Below are positions 22,930-31,252 of a DNA stretch of 44,514 nucleotides, one piece after another. Source of the DNA: a bacterium (GTDB lineage Bacteria; Verrucomicrobiota; Verrucomicrobiia; Limisphaerales; UBA11358). The notes beneath the pieces are model-generated. The model ran no database searches. It saw only the letters and a list, made by a program, of their open reading frames with translations, and was not told the origin of the DNA. The stretch spans positions 1-44,514 of the forward strand of contig JAJXXW010000045.1 of assembly GCA_021780905.1 (NCBI GenBank), in the 5' to 3' direction. A program made the translations under genes and the position numbers. How positions within the stretch are numbered: position 1 is the first letter of the stretch; each line of letters opens with the position of its first letter.

Positions 22930-24060
22930 TCATTTGGCGGGCTTAAAAATCGGTTTCGACACGATGACGGCGGCAAACCGCCGGCCGCGAATCTCAATTT
23001 CAATCTTGGTATCCGGCTTGGCAAACTCCGTCGGCACGAAGCCCAGGCCGATGCCCAGGCCGAGCGACGGACTTTGCGTGCCGCTGGTGACGATGCCGAC
23101 GCTCGCGCCATTCGCCCAAATGGGATAATGCGGCCGGGGCGGGGCGGATTTGTCAGTCATTTTGAAGGCCACGAGCTTTTTGGTGGTGCCATGGGCTTTT
23201 TGCTCCGCCAGCACGGCGCGGCCATTAAAATCGCCTTTGCCGAGGGCGACAAAAAACCCGACACCCGCTTCGATGGGCGTGGTGTGCTCGTCCAGTTCGT
23301 GGCCGTAGAGCGGATAGCAGACTTCGGTGCGCAGGGTGTCCCGAGCACCGAGGCCGCAGGGTTTGATTCCCCAAGGCCGGCCAACGGACAGAAATCTATT
23401 CCACAAGTGAGCAACCGCCGTGTCGGGTCCCAGAATTTCAAAACCATCTTCGCCCGTGTAGCCGGTGCAACTGACCAGCAGGTTGTGGTTTTCAAAATTA
23501 AACCCGGCAATTTGATTCTTCTTGAGTTCCGCTACCTCCTGAACCGGGCAAACCACCGAGGAGGGGCCGGGGATGCACTGGTTGATAAAGCCGCGCACTT
23601 TCGGCCCTTGGACGGCGATGGCGGCGTAATGGTGCGAGGCGTCGGTGAGTTTCAGTTCGCCGCCGCTGAATTTCGCCACCTGCGTCTGCAGCCAAGCCAC
23701 ATCGTCGTCAATCCGCGAGGCGTTGATGATCAGCAAATACACATCCACCGAAAGCCGGTAGGCGTAAAGATCGTCAATCACCCCGCCGCGCTCGTTGCAC
23801 ATCAGGGTGTATTGGCCCTCGCCGGACGCGAGCTTGCGAATATCATTGGTGAGGACGGTGTTGAGAAAGGTCTGCGCGTCCGCGCCGCTGACCGTGACTT
23901 CGCCCATGTGCGAGATGTCGAAAATACCGGCGGCAGTGCGGACGGCCAGATGTTCGTCGGTGACGCTGGTGTATTGGACGGGCATTTCCCAGCCGCCGAA
24001 GTCAATGAGCTTGCCGCCAAGTTTCTGGTGGGCGGCGAAGAGCGGAGTGCGTTTCAACAT
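22930..24060 (-). CDS. gcvT: Glycine cleavage system T protein (aminomethyltransferase)
   Basis: Tetrahydrofolate-dependent enzyme that releases ammonia from the aminomethyl group carried by GcvH and forms methylene-THF. 376 residues from the ATG at 24060 (MLKRTPLFAAHQKLGGKLIDFGGWEMPVQY region, whose FGGWEMPVQY is a signature). Further markers are DISHMGEV, LTNDIRKLASGEGQYTLMCN, SCTGYTGEDGFEI and GLGARDTLRTEVCYPLYGHE. A longer frame from 24084 (MFPVGKII) lacks support. It is separated from gcvH by the whole nuo operon, all on the same strand. Confidence 0.95.
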   Translation of the reverse strand: MLKRTPLFAAHQKLGGKLIDFGGWEMPVQYTSVTDEHLAVRTAAGIFDISHMGEVTVSGADAQTFLNTVLTNDIRKLASGEGQYTLMCNERGGVIDDLYAYRLSVDVYLLIINASRIDDDVAWLQTQVAKFSGGELKLTDASHHYAAIAVQGPKVRGFINQCIPGPSSVVCPVQEVAELKKNQIAGFNFENHNLLVSCTGYTGEDGFEILGPDTAVAHLWNRFLSVGRPWGIKPCGLGARDTLRTEVCYPLYGHELDEHTTPIEAGVGFFVALGKGDFNGRAVLAEQKAHGTTKKLVAFKMTDKSAPPRPHYPIWANGASVGIVTSGTQSPSLGLGIGLGFVPTEFAKPDTKIEIEIRGRRFAAVIVSKPIFKPAK

Positions 24061-24151
24061 AATTATCTTACCCACAGGAAACACTTTTTAGGCCGCCGGC
24101 AAAAGCCAAATTAATTTCATTCGCGGGATAAATTGGTTCGGATCAAAAAAA

Positions 24152-24928
24152 TCAAATGTTCAGCCGCGCCAGAAATTCCTGCGCGAGCACTTCGTAGGCG
24201 GCGGAGCCGGTGCTGTATTTGTCGTAGTGCAAAATCGGCTTGCCGTGGCTGGGCGCTTCCGCGAGCCGGGTCGTGCGCGGGATGACGGTTTCAAAAACTT
24301 TTGCGCCAAGCAGTTTGCGGACTTCATCCACGACTTCGTTGGACAGCCGCGTGCGACCGTCGAACATCGTCATCACCACGCCAAAAATTTCGAGGCGCTG
24401 GTTCACGCCAGCGGCGCGCAATTGCTCAATCACACGGTTCATCATCGAGATGCCTTCGAGCGCGTAATATTCGCATTGCAGCGGCACCAGAATGCCGTCG
24501 CACGCGGCGAAGGCATTTAAGGAGAGGATGCTCAGCGAGGGCGGGCAATCCACCAGCACCACGTCATACCGCTGCGCCTCCCGCACCGGCTGCAAGGCCA
24601 GCGCCAGTCGGTGCAGATGATTTTCCAAACGCGCCAGCTCCAGGTCGGCGGCGCACAAATCCACCTCGCTCGGGATGATTTCCAGCCGCGCGAAACTCGT
24701 GGGCTTGATTTTTTCGAGCAATCCGCCTTCGCCTAGCAGCACCGGGTAGGCGCTGGCACCCTCGGTTTTTTCCACGCCGACGCCGCTGGTGGCGTTGGCC
24801 TGCGGGTCGAGGTCAAAGAGAAGAACATTTTTGCCCAGCGAGGCGAGGCAGGCGGCAAGATTGACGGCGGTGGTGGTTTTTCCCACGCCCCCTTTCTGGT
24901 TGGCTACCGCGATGACTTTGGTTGGCAC
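24152..24928 (-). CDS. ParA/Soj-family ATPase
   Basis: Deviant-Walker ATPase of the chromosome-partition family. From the GTG at 24928 the sequence opens PTKVIAVANQKGGVGKTTTA, with the signature Lys (K12) and Walker K17. The VLVDCPPSLSILSLNAF Walker B region and a ParA-type C-terminus follow. 258 residues, usual length. An ATG at 24979 would add 17 poorly conserved residues; the true start is not certain. No parB lies beside it: gcvT follows on the same strand, and the anti-sigma-like gene precedes it. It may be the chromosomal Soj with ParB elsewhere, or an orphan positioning ATPase. Confidence 0.9.
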   Translation of the reverse strand: MPTKVIAVANQKGGVGKTTTAVNLAACLASLGKNVLLFDLDPQANATSGVGVEKTEGASAYPVLLGEGGLLEKIKPTSFARLEIIPSEVDLCAADLELARLENHLHRLALALQPVREAQRYDVVLVDCPPSLSILSLNAFAACDGILVPLQCEYYALEGISMMNRVIEQLRAAGVNQRLEIFGVVMTMFDGRTRLSNEVVDEVRKLLGAKVFETVIPRTTRLAEAPSHGKPILHYDKYSTGSAAYEVLAQEFLARLNI

Positions 24929-24994
24929 TGCCGCATTAAATGAAAAGCGCGGTGGCGTTTCAAGCGCACACCGCACCAAAACCGGTTATTTTTG

Positions 24995-25507
24995 TCACTG
25001 GCCGCTGGGCGCAAAGCTGGCCGGCTGGAACAGCGTGGCACCTGCGGCCTGGCCGAAAAGCGTGCCGGCCGGCTGCAGGCTGGTCACGGGATTCGTGCTG
25101 GCCACGATGCCGGCGGCATCAGGCGCCGGCAGCAGCGGCGACGCATCGAGGGAAGCCACCGAATTGTCGGTGGCTGCCGCCGGATTGGGCGCCGGCAGCA
25201 GATTCAGGGAGGCGACATTGGAATGGTCGGTAAAGACCACAAACAGCAGGAGCAGGAGGCAGAGGCTCGTGGCAAATCCGCCGATCACCCCGGGGCGGGT
25301 CTCAAAAATGCGTAGAAAGCCGGCCAGCCAAGGCACTTCGTATTCGATCCGCTCCGCTAAACTCCGGGTGGGGTCGCCCTCGCCCGCGCGAATCCGCGAA
25401 ACCACTTGGTCGGAAAATCCGTTGAAATAGCCGGGCGGCGGAATTTCGTGCTGTTTGAGCTTCAATAGCCGCTTCAGGTCGGCAAAATTATTTTCGTTCG
25501 GATTCAT
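24995..25507 (-). CDS. Putative anti-sigma-like membrane protein
   Basis: 170 residues. The N-terminal cytoplasmic part contains LKRLLKLKQHEIPPPGYFNG and FSDQVVSRIRAGE, a pattern I associate with small membrane proteins encoded after ECF sigma factors in Verrucomicrobiota. One membrane helix at about 73-92 (VIGGFATSLCLLLLLFVVF). The outer part is low-complexity Ala/Pro/Ser-rich with no folded domain visible. The ATG at 25507 overlaps the sigma factor's stop by four bases. An anti-sigma role is inferred from that coupling and the topology; no zinc-binding anti-sigma motif is present. Confidence 0.65.
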   Translation of the reverse strand: MNPNENNFADLKRLLKLKQHEIPPPGYFNGFSDQVVSRIRAGEGDPTRSLAERIEYEVPWLAGFLRIFETRPGVIGGFATSLCLLLLLFVVFTDHSNVASLNLLPAPNPAAATDNSVASLDASPLLPAPDAAGIVASTNPVTSLQPAGTLFGQAAGATLFQPASFAPSGQ

Positions 25508-26127
25508 GTCGGCTTTACATATTCAGTCAGGTAGCCCTGCAATTGCTGCCGCGCGTAAAACAGCCGCGACCGCACCGTGCCAATGTTACAGTCCATGACC
25601 TCGGCGATCTCTTCATGCGACTGCCCCTGCACGTCATGCAGCACCACTACCATTCTGTGAGGTTCTGACAGCTTCATCAAGGCTTCGTTCAAAACTTTTT
25701 GCAGCTCCGTCAGCCCGGCTTCCCGCAGCGGGGTTTTCTCCGAAATCAACGCCACCAGGTCGGGATTGTGCTCGGTGTTGAAATCGAGGTCGTTCAGGCT
25801 GTAATGATGCTTGTGCTTGCGCTGCTTCAGAAAATTGATGGTCTTATTGACGGCGATCCGGTAAAGCCAGGTATAAAAACTGGAGCCGCCCTTGAACGAT
25901 TTCAGCGCGTGGAACGCCTTGATGAACGAGTCCTGCGCCAGGTCGTTGGCGTCCTCATGGTTGGCCGTCATGTGGTAGATCGTCGCGTATATGCGCTGCT
26001 GATAGCGCTTCACCAGCTCATCGTAGGCGTCCAGATCGCCCTTGCGGGCGCGGCGCACCAGATCCGCCTCCAGCATGCCGGCAGGCGTGTTGGCGTCGGG
26101 AGGGGAAACGGTTTCAGCCATAATCAT
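25504..26127 (-). CDS. ECF-family RNA polymerase sigma factor
   Basis: Sigma-70 family, extracytoplasmic-function type, 207 residues. Region 2 spans DELVKRYQQRIYATIYHM to FYTWLYRIAVNKTINFLKQR, with the DLAQDSFIKAF core-binding motif. Region 4 spans LSEPHRMVVVLHDVQGQS to VMDCNIGTVRSRLFYARQQL, a helix-turn-helix that reads the -35. The ATG at 26127 overlaps the stop of the polyprenyl synthase gene; a second ATG two codons in is also possible. The next gene is a coupled single-pass membrane protein, the usual arrangement for a membrane-tethered regulator. The regulon is unknown. Confidence 0.93.
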   Translation of the reverse strand: MIMAETVSPPDANTPAGMLEADLVRRARKGDLDAYDELVKRYQQRIYATIYHMTANHEDANDLAQDSFIKAFHALKSFKGGSSFYTWLYRIAVNKTINFLKQRKHKHHYSLNDLDFNTEHNPDLVALISEKTPLREAGLTELQKVLNEALMKLSEPHRMVVVLHDVQGQSHEEIAEVMDCNIGTVRSRLFYARQQLQGYLTEYVKPT

Positions 26128-27296
26128 TCAACCGCCAGAGCCGCCGTTTGTTGCGCGAGAAAACCGGTGATGGCCCGCAGCCCGGCCTGTCCCGGCGACG
26201 CCGGCAACCCTCGCAGCGCCCGGCGCGCCAGTTCCAGAAAACGCTCAATTTCGTTCAGCGACGGCCGAAAGGTTTCGTATTTCACCAGCAGCGCCTTGAC
26301 CGCCGTAAAATTTTCCGGGCGCCACTTGGCAATCAAATTTTCCAGCGCCTGGCGGTCGGCGGACGCCCCCCGCTCCCACGCCAACAACACCGGCCAGGTC
26401 AATTTGCCCTTGGCCAGGTCGGTGCCGAGCGATTTGCCCGCCTCGGCTTCCTTGCCGAACAAATCCACGCAGTCGTCATAAATCTGATAAGCCGTGCCCA
26501 CCGCCGCGCCGAACTTGCGCAGCGCCGCGCGCTGTTCCGGATTCGCCCCGCTCAAAAACGCCGCCAGGTCACAGGACAGCGTGAACAGCTCGCCGGTCTT
26601 CATTTCGATGACGCGAAAATAATCCCGCCGCGCCGCCGCAAAATTTCCCCGCTGCTGCGTCTGCAAAATCTCGCCGGAACAAACCGTGTTGGTCGCCACC
26701 GCCACCGCACGGCAGATTTCCGGCGTGGGAAATTCGGAGGCCAGCTTCAGCGCCTGCGCAAACAGGCAGTCGCCAAAGAGCACGGCGATTTCGTTGCCCC
26801 ATTTCGCCGCCACCGTCGGGCTGCCGCGCCGGATTTGCGCCTCGTCCATCACGTCGTCGTGCACGAGCGTGGCGAGATGGATCATCTCGATGATGACCGC
26901 CGCCGTGACGTGCGCTTTGTCGGGCTTGCCGAAGCAACTGGCCGCCAGCGCGACCAGTGTGGGCCGGAGGTGCTTGCCGCCGTTGTTCAGCGCGTGCTCG
27001 GCGTAAGGCACGATCTGCGGGTCAAATTCCCGCGCCTGCCGGGTCAGCCGCGCCGTCACCGCATGAAGAAACGGCTCCACCGGTTCCACAATCAATTTCC
27101 AGGAACGGGCGGGATCTGAAGCAGGTTCGGTTGGGGAGTCGCCCACGTTGGATGCAGCAGCCAGCATTGCAACGACTTTACTTTCACGGCTCATGCGAGT
27201 CAAACCCGTTGTCACAGTCAGGACCGGTTTCGGACGCCCGCCGGCATCCTTGTCGCCGAACGGCCTGGCCACCATTCCGCAGCGAATGCGCTTCAC
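26124..27296 (-). CDS. Trans-polyprenyl diphosphate synthase
   Basis: Isoprenyl chain-elongating enzyme, probably making the C35-C50 side chain of the respiratory quinone. Numbering from the GTG at 27296, the substrate sites are D147-D-V-M-D151 (first Asp-rich motif, in LVHDDVMDEAQIRRG) and D274-D-C-V-D278 (second), with GGKHLRP upstream. The first ~65 residues are not conserved in the family, so translation may really begin at the ATG at 27194 (MSRESKVVAM). The GTG overlaps the stop of the topoisomerase gene by four bases, which supports the long form. Chain length cannot be told with confidence from the sequence, so no symbol is given. Confidence 0.9.
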   Translation of the reverse strand: MKRIRCGMVARPFGDKDAGGRPKPVLTVTTGLTRMSRESKVVAMLAAASNVGDSPTEPASDPARSWKLIVEPVEPFLHAVTARLTRQAREFDPQIVPYAEHALNNGGKHLRPTLVALAASCFGKPDKAHVTAAVIIEMIHLATLVHDDVMDEAQIRRGSPTVAAKWGNEIAVLFGDCLFAQALKLASEFPTPEICRAVAVATNTVCSGEILQTQQRGNFAAARRDYFRVIEMKTGELFTLSCDLAAFLSGANPEQRAALRKFGAAVGTAYQIYDDCVDLFGKEAEAGKSLGTDLAKGKLTWPVLLAWERGASADRQALENLIAKWRPENFTAVKALLVKYETFRPSLNEIERFLELARRALRGLPASPGQAGLRAITGFLAQQTAALAVE

Positions 27297-29416
27297 GCAA
27301 ACACAATCTCCGGCGTCGCCGCCTGCTCATCCCAGCCGCGCGTCGGCTCGGCGGTCACAGACGAAATGTCCTTGATGGAAAGCTGCCGCCCGCGCGTCTT
27401 CGGCGACTTGATTTCAATCTTCGCCGGGTCGCAGGTTTGCTGGTTGATTTTCTGGTGCGGCGCGGGCTTGTAACGGACGTAAAGCGTCTTCGGCGTGTCC
27501 GGCGCAAAAAACAGGATGCGCGACTTGTCGGGGATGCAGAGATACGCCTTGTTCAGAATCGTGCCGCCGAATTTGAACCGTTTCAGATAGCTCGCCTTGC
27601 GGTCGGTGTAGGCGCAGGTGAAAATCCTTTCACGATCCGGCAGGCCGCAGTAGAACAGCTCCGGCCCGACAAATAATTTCTCCGGCAGCTCGCTGACTTT
27701 GTAGGTGCCGTCTTTGAAGACCAGCAGCAGCTTGTCGAACTTGGTGCATTCCAACTTGAACTCCTCGCCGGAAACCTTGAAGCCGACATAACCGCTCTCG
27801 CGGTCATAGCTGACCTTGAACGCCTTGAACGCCACGGCCTTCGCGTCCACTTCCTCGTGCCGCGCGGACTTCGTGGTCAGGCGCGGATACTGCGGACCAT
27901 GTTTTTCCAGCAACGCCTCCAGATGGCCGATGACATATTTTGTCAGGCCCTTGAGGTTTTTCCGCGTCTCGGCCAACTCCGCCTTCGTCTTCTCCATCTC
28001 CTCGCGGTGTTTGTTGATGTCGAACAGCGAAATCCGGCGGATGCGAACTTGCAAAAGTTTTTCCACGTCCGCATCCACAATATCGCGGATTAACTCCTTC
28101 TCGAACGGCTTGAAACCGTCATAAACACTGGCGAAAACCGCTTCATTCGTCTTGCATTTTTCGATCGCCTTGTAAAGGCGCTCCTCGATGAAAATGCGCT
28201 CCAGCGTGCGGTAATGCAGCTCGTCGAGCAGGTTTTTCTCGCGCAAGTCCAATTCCCGTTTGAGAATCGCGACGAGCTGTTCCGTGTTTTCGCGCAGCAC
28301 TTCGCTGACGGTCAGTTCCACCGGGCGGTTGTTTTTGATGACGACAATGCGGCTCGCAATCGTCGTCTCGCAATCGGTGAATGCGTAGAGCGCATCCACC
28401 ATTTTCTCCGCGTCCACACCGGCGGGACATTTGATTTCGATCTCGACGGTTTCGGAAGTGAAATCGTTGATGGATTTCACCTTGAGCTTGCCCTTGCGAA
28501 CCGCGTCTTCGATGGAAGCGATGAGCGAATCCGTCGTGGTGGTCGGCGGAATTTCCGTGATGACCACGGTGGATTCGTCCTTCGTCTTGATGCGGGCGCG
28601 GACTTTGACCGAGCCTTTGCCGTCCTGATAATCCCGCGCGTCCATCAAACCGCCGGTCGGAAAATCCGGCAGGCACTTGAACGGCTGCTTCTTGAGAATC
28701 GCAATCTGCGCTTCGAGTAATTCGGGGAAGTTGTGCGGCAGAATCCGCGCGCTCAAGCCGACCGCGATGCCCTCCGTGCCGAGCATCAAAGTGAGCGGAA
28801 TTTTGCACGGCAACGAGACCGGTTCCTTGTTGCGCCCGTCGTAGCTCGGCACAAAATCGGTGATCTCGTCGTTGATCAGTTCCGTGCGCGCCAACTCGGT
28901 GAGCCGGCATTCGATGTAACGCGGCGCGGCGGCGGGATCGCCGGTAAAAATATTTCCGAAATTTCCCTGGCCTTCGATCAAATATCTTTTGTTCGCCAGC
29001 ACCACCAGCGCGTCGCCGATGGAGGCGTCGCCGTGTGGATGGTATTGCATCGTGTGGCCGACCACGTTGGCGACTTTGATGAAGCGGCCGTCGTCCTTCT
29101 CGTGCAATGCCCAGAGAATGCGCCGCTGCACCGGCTTCAAGCCGTCGGCGAGATTCGGGATCGCGCGGTCGCGGATGACGTAGCTGGCGTAATCGAGAAA
29201 TCCCCGATCCACGCGCGTGTGCAGGCCGCCGCCGAGTTTTTTGGGGTCGAACGGCTTCGGGACGACGGCCTCCACCGTTTCGGCGACGACGTGATCCGCG
29301 CCGTTGCCATTGGCCGCAGCGGGCGTTTTGCGTTTGCCGGCCGCAGGCGGGACGGCCGGCGCACCTTCGATGGGCAATTCCGGCTGGCCGGCAGCCTTAT
29401 TTTTTTTCGCACTCAT
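27293..29416 (-). CDS. parC: DNA topoisomerase IV subunit A (ParC/GyrA family)
   Basis: Breakage-reunion subunit of a type IIA topoisomerase. The catalytic Tyr is Y167 in PAAAPRYIECRL. RAIPNLADGLKPVQRRILWA and QYHPHGDASIGDALV, the quinolone-resistance region, are clear. The 707 residues are nearer ParC than GyrA, and the C-terminal part (from about 500) lacks the six-bladed GyrA-type beta-pinwheel with a recognisable GyrA box, so topoisomerase IV is favoured. The first ~60 residues form a Lys/Ala/Pro-rich extension not usual in the family. parE is not in the window. It is divergent from the secreted-protein gene at 29605 and is the first gene of the 29.4-24.1 kb run. Confidence 0.88.
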   Translation of the reverse strand: MSAKKNKAAGQPELPIEGAPAVPPAAGKRKTPAAANGNGADHVVAETVEAVVPKPFDPKKLGGGLHTRVDRGFLDYASYVIRDRAIPNLADGLKPVQRRILWALHEKDDGRFIKVANVVGHTMQYHPHGDASIGDALVVLANKRYLIEGQGNFGNIFTGDPAAAPRYIECRLTELARTELINDEITDFVPSYDGRNKEPVSLPCKIPLTLMLGTEGIAVGLSARILPHNFPELLEAQIAILKKQPFKCLPDFPTGGLMDARDYQDGKGSVKVRARIKTKDESTVVITEIPPTTTTDSLIASIEDAVRKGKLKVKSINDFTSETVEIEIKCPAGVDAEKMVDALYAFTDCETTIASRIVVIKNNRPVELTVSEVLRENTEQLVAILKRELDLREKNLLDELHYRTLERIFIEERLYKAIEKCKTNEAVFASVYDGFKPFEKELIRDIVDADVEKLLQVRIRRISLFDINKHREEMEKTKAELAETRKNLKGLTKYVIGHLEALLEKHGPQYPRLTTKSARHEEVDAKAVAFKAFKVSYDRESGYVGFKVSGEEFKLECTKFDKLLLVFKDGTYKVSELPEKLFVGPELFYCGLPDRERIFTCAYTDRKASYLKRFKFGGTILNKAYLCIPDKSRILFFAPDTPKTLYVRYKPAPHQKINQQTCDPAKIEIKSPKTRGRQLSIKDISSVTAEPTRGWDEQAATPEIVFA

Positions 29417-29516
29417 TTTGGTGATCCAACGATTGTAAGAACGCTGTTTTTATTTCTCGCGAAGCGGTTGCAAGTTGTCGCCAAAGCCAACCGGATTCAT
29501 CGGGCAGCGAGATTAG

Positions 29517-29548
29517 AAAAGCGGTGGCGGTTGTCAACCGCTGCTTTT
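29517..29548. other. Hairpin between divergent genes
   Basis: AAAAGC (29517-29522) pairs with GCTTTT (29543-29548) and, inside, GCGGTT with AACCGC around GTC. The symmetric A- and T-tracts would let the hairpin act as a terminator in either direction, yet it sits in the ~190-base gap between the divergent parC and the gene at 29605. An operator role is equally possible. Confidence 0.4.
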
Positions 29549-29604
29549 GCCGCCCCTTTTGGATTGCCTCTAACGCCGGGCGGTTTACCTTGTCTCTCGA
29601 TCGC

Positions 29605-30480
29605 ATGAAAATTCTACTCATCCTCGGGCTGGTCGCGCTGGGCGGCCTCCGCGCGGCGGCGCAAGTGGAGGTGACCCTGTCCCTGGACCAGGAGCAGTTT
29701 CTGCCGAGCGAGACGCTGCCGCTGGCGGTCAAGATCACCAACCGGTCCGGCCAGCAGTTGCATCTGGGCGCAAACCCGGACTGGCTGACGTTCGGCGTGG
29801 AGGCGGCGGATGACTTTGTGGTGCTCAAGAATGCGGAGGTGCCGGTGACGGGCGCGTTCGACCTGGAGACGGCGCAGTTGGCCATCAAGCGCGTGGATTT
29901 GCAGCCGTATTTCTCCCTGACCAAGCCGGGGCGCTACCGGGTGACGGCGACGTTACGCATCAAGGACTGGGGCGCACAGATCGTCAGCGCGTCGAAATCG
30001 TTCGACGTGATCACGGGCGCGAAATTGTGGGCGCAGGATTTCGGCGTGCCGACCGGGACGAACACGCCCCCGGAGGCGCGCAAATACACCTTGGAGCAGG
30101 CCAATTATTTGCGGGAGCAGTTGCGCCTGTATGTGCAGGTGAGCGACGTGGCGGAGGCGGTGGTCTACAAGGTGACGGCGCTGGGACCGATGGTGTCGTT
30201 CGGCCAGCCCGAGGCGCAGGTGGACCGGCGGAGTTGCCTGAACGTGCTGTGGCAGACGGGTGCGCAGACGTTCACCTACGCGGTGGTGAACCCGGACGGC
30301 TCGCTGGGGCCAATGGAATACTACCAGAATTTCTTTTCGCGGCCGCGCCTGACGGTGGATGGCAACGGCGACGTGAAGGTGCAGGGCGGCACGCGCCGGC
30401 CCAAGCCGACGGAATTGCCCATCGTGAAGGCGCCAAACGAACTGCCGGCGATGACCCCGCCGGCGGCCCGGACGAATTAA
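29605..30480 (+). CDS. Exported protein of unknown function
   Basis: 291 residues. The ATG at 29605 opens with a clear signal peptide (MKILLILGLVALGGLRAAAQ, cleavage about residue 19). The mature N-terminal half (VEVTLSLDQEQFLPSETLPL to TLRIKDW) has the alternating pattern of an immunoglobulin-like beta-sandwich, as seen in periplasmic or surface beta-domains. The rest is mixed, ending in a Pro-rich tail. No enzyme motif or lipobox is visible. GC at third positions is high, consistent with a native gene. Upstream codons to 29524 are open but not part of it. It precedes lspA by 164 gene-free bases. Confidence 0.75.
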   Translation: MKILLILGLVALGGLRAAAQVEVTLSLDQEQFLPSETLPLAVKITNRSGQQLHLGANPDWLTFGVEAADDFVVLKNAEVPVTGAFDLETAQLAIKRVDLQPYFSLTKPGRYRVTATLRIKDWGAQIVSASKSFDVITGAKLWAQDFGVPTGTNTPPEARKYTLEQANYLREQLRLYVQVSDVAEAVVYKVTALGPMVSFGQPEAQVDRRSCLNVLWQTGAQTFTYAVVNPDGSLGPMEYYQNFFSRPRLTVDGNGDVKVQGGTRRPKPTELPIVKAPNELPAMTPPAARTN

Positions 30481-30644
30481 GCTGGCGCCCCCGCGCCCGG
30501 GCGGAGACTACCCGGCGGGCGACGGGCGGCGCGATGGTTTTGGCCGCAAGCTCAACGTCGGGTCGGTTTCGCCACCGCGTCGTATTGCTCCTTAAAAGGC
30601 TTTTGCTTTGCGGCCGCTTGCGGTTTAATGCTCCGAATTATTGC

Positions 30645-31169
30645 ATGGCCGAAGCCAATTCCAGCTTTCAGAAATCCAACCGCAACCTGGCCGTCATTGC
30701 GGTGGTTGTCTTCGTCCTCGACCAGTTCACCAAATGGCTCGTGCTGAACCTGCTCGCCAAGGGCGATGAAAAAGTCATCATCCCCGGATTTTTCCGCTTC
30801 GTCCACTGGGGCAACACCGGCGCGGCTTGGAGCCTGTTTCGCGGCAACAACGGCCTGCTGGCGCTCGTCGCACTGTTTGCCTTTGTCGCCTTGTTTCTCT
30901 CGCGGCACCATTTCAATTCCCACACGTTGCCGGGCCAGATCGCCTTCGGCCTCATCTTTGGCGGCATCGCCGGCAACCTGACCGACCGCCTGCTGCCCAG
31001 TCGGCATGAGGTGATTGATTTCCTCTATTTCTACATGCGGCAGCGCGGCGGCGGCGAGATCGGCTTTCCCGCCTTCAACGTCGCCGACACCGCCATCTGC
31101 ACCGGCGTCGGCCTGATTTTCCTCCTCACCTGGCGCGATGAACACGCGCCGAAACCGAGTGACCGGTGA
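30645..31169 (+). CDS. lspA: Lipoprotein signal peptidase (signal peptidase II)
   Basis: Inner-membrane aspartyl protease that cuts the signal peptide from prolipoproteins after Lgt has acted. 174 residues and four membrane helices. The catalytic pair is D114 in GGIAGNLTDRLLPSR and D148 in FPAFNVADTAICTG; D26 with QFTKW in helix 1 and NTGAAWSLF are also typical. The ATG at 30645 (MAEANSSFQKSNRN) gives the usual length; longer upstream frames overlap the exported-protein gene and are rejected. The stop at 31169 sits inside the left arm of a short-unit inverted repeat. Confidence 0.94.
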   Translation: MAEANSSFQKSNRNLAVIAVVVFVLDQFTKWLVLNLLAKGDEKVIIPGFFRFVHWGNTGAAWSLFRGNNGLLALVALFAFVALFLSRHHFNSHTLPGQIAFGLIFGGIAGNLTDRLLPSRHEVIDFLYFYMRQRGGGEIGFPAFNVADTAICTGVGLIFLLTWRDEHAPKPSDR

Positions 31170-31247
31170 CGAATGGTGAGTGACATGAAAAAACTCCGGC
31201 TATGATCGGCCCCGCCCGCCCCTCACTCCTCGCTCCTCACCCGTCAC
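31166..31247. repeat. Degenerate heptamer repeats in inverted arrangement
   Basis: Left arm GTGACGAATGGTGAGTGAC (31166-31184) and right arm of four degenerate heptamers, CTCACTC CTCGCTC CTCACCC GTCACTT (from 31222), are roughly reverse complements. It fills the lspA-to-pseudouridine-synthase gap, the same design as the octamer pair between hemE and hemN. Codons of the longer possible start of the next gene fall in the right arm. Confidence 0.55.
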
Positions 31248-31252
31248 TTTGC

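Noticed and set aside
24061..24151. Glycine riboswitch upstream of gcvT
   Set aside because: Only about 90 bases separate gcvT from the ParA gene, and no tandem aptamer-like structure is visible; it would need at least that length for a single aptamer.
31202..31252. Longer start for the pseudouridine synthase at 31202
   Set aside because: The extra residues are encoded by the heptamer repeat and are not part of the S4 domain.
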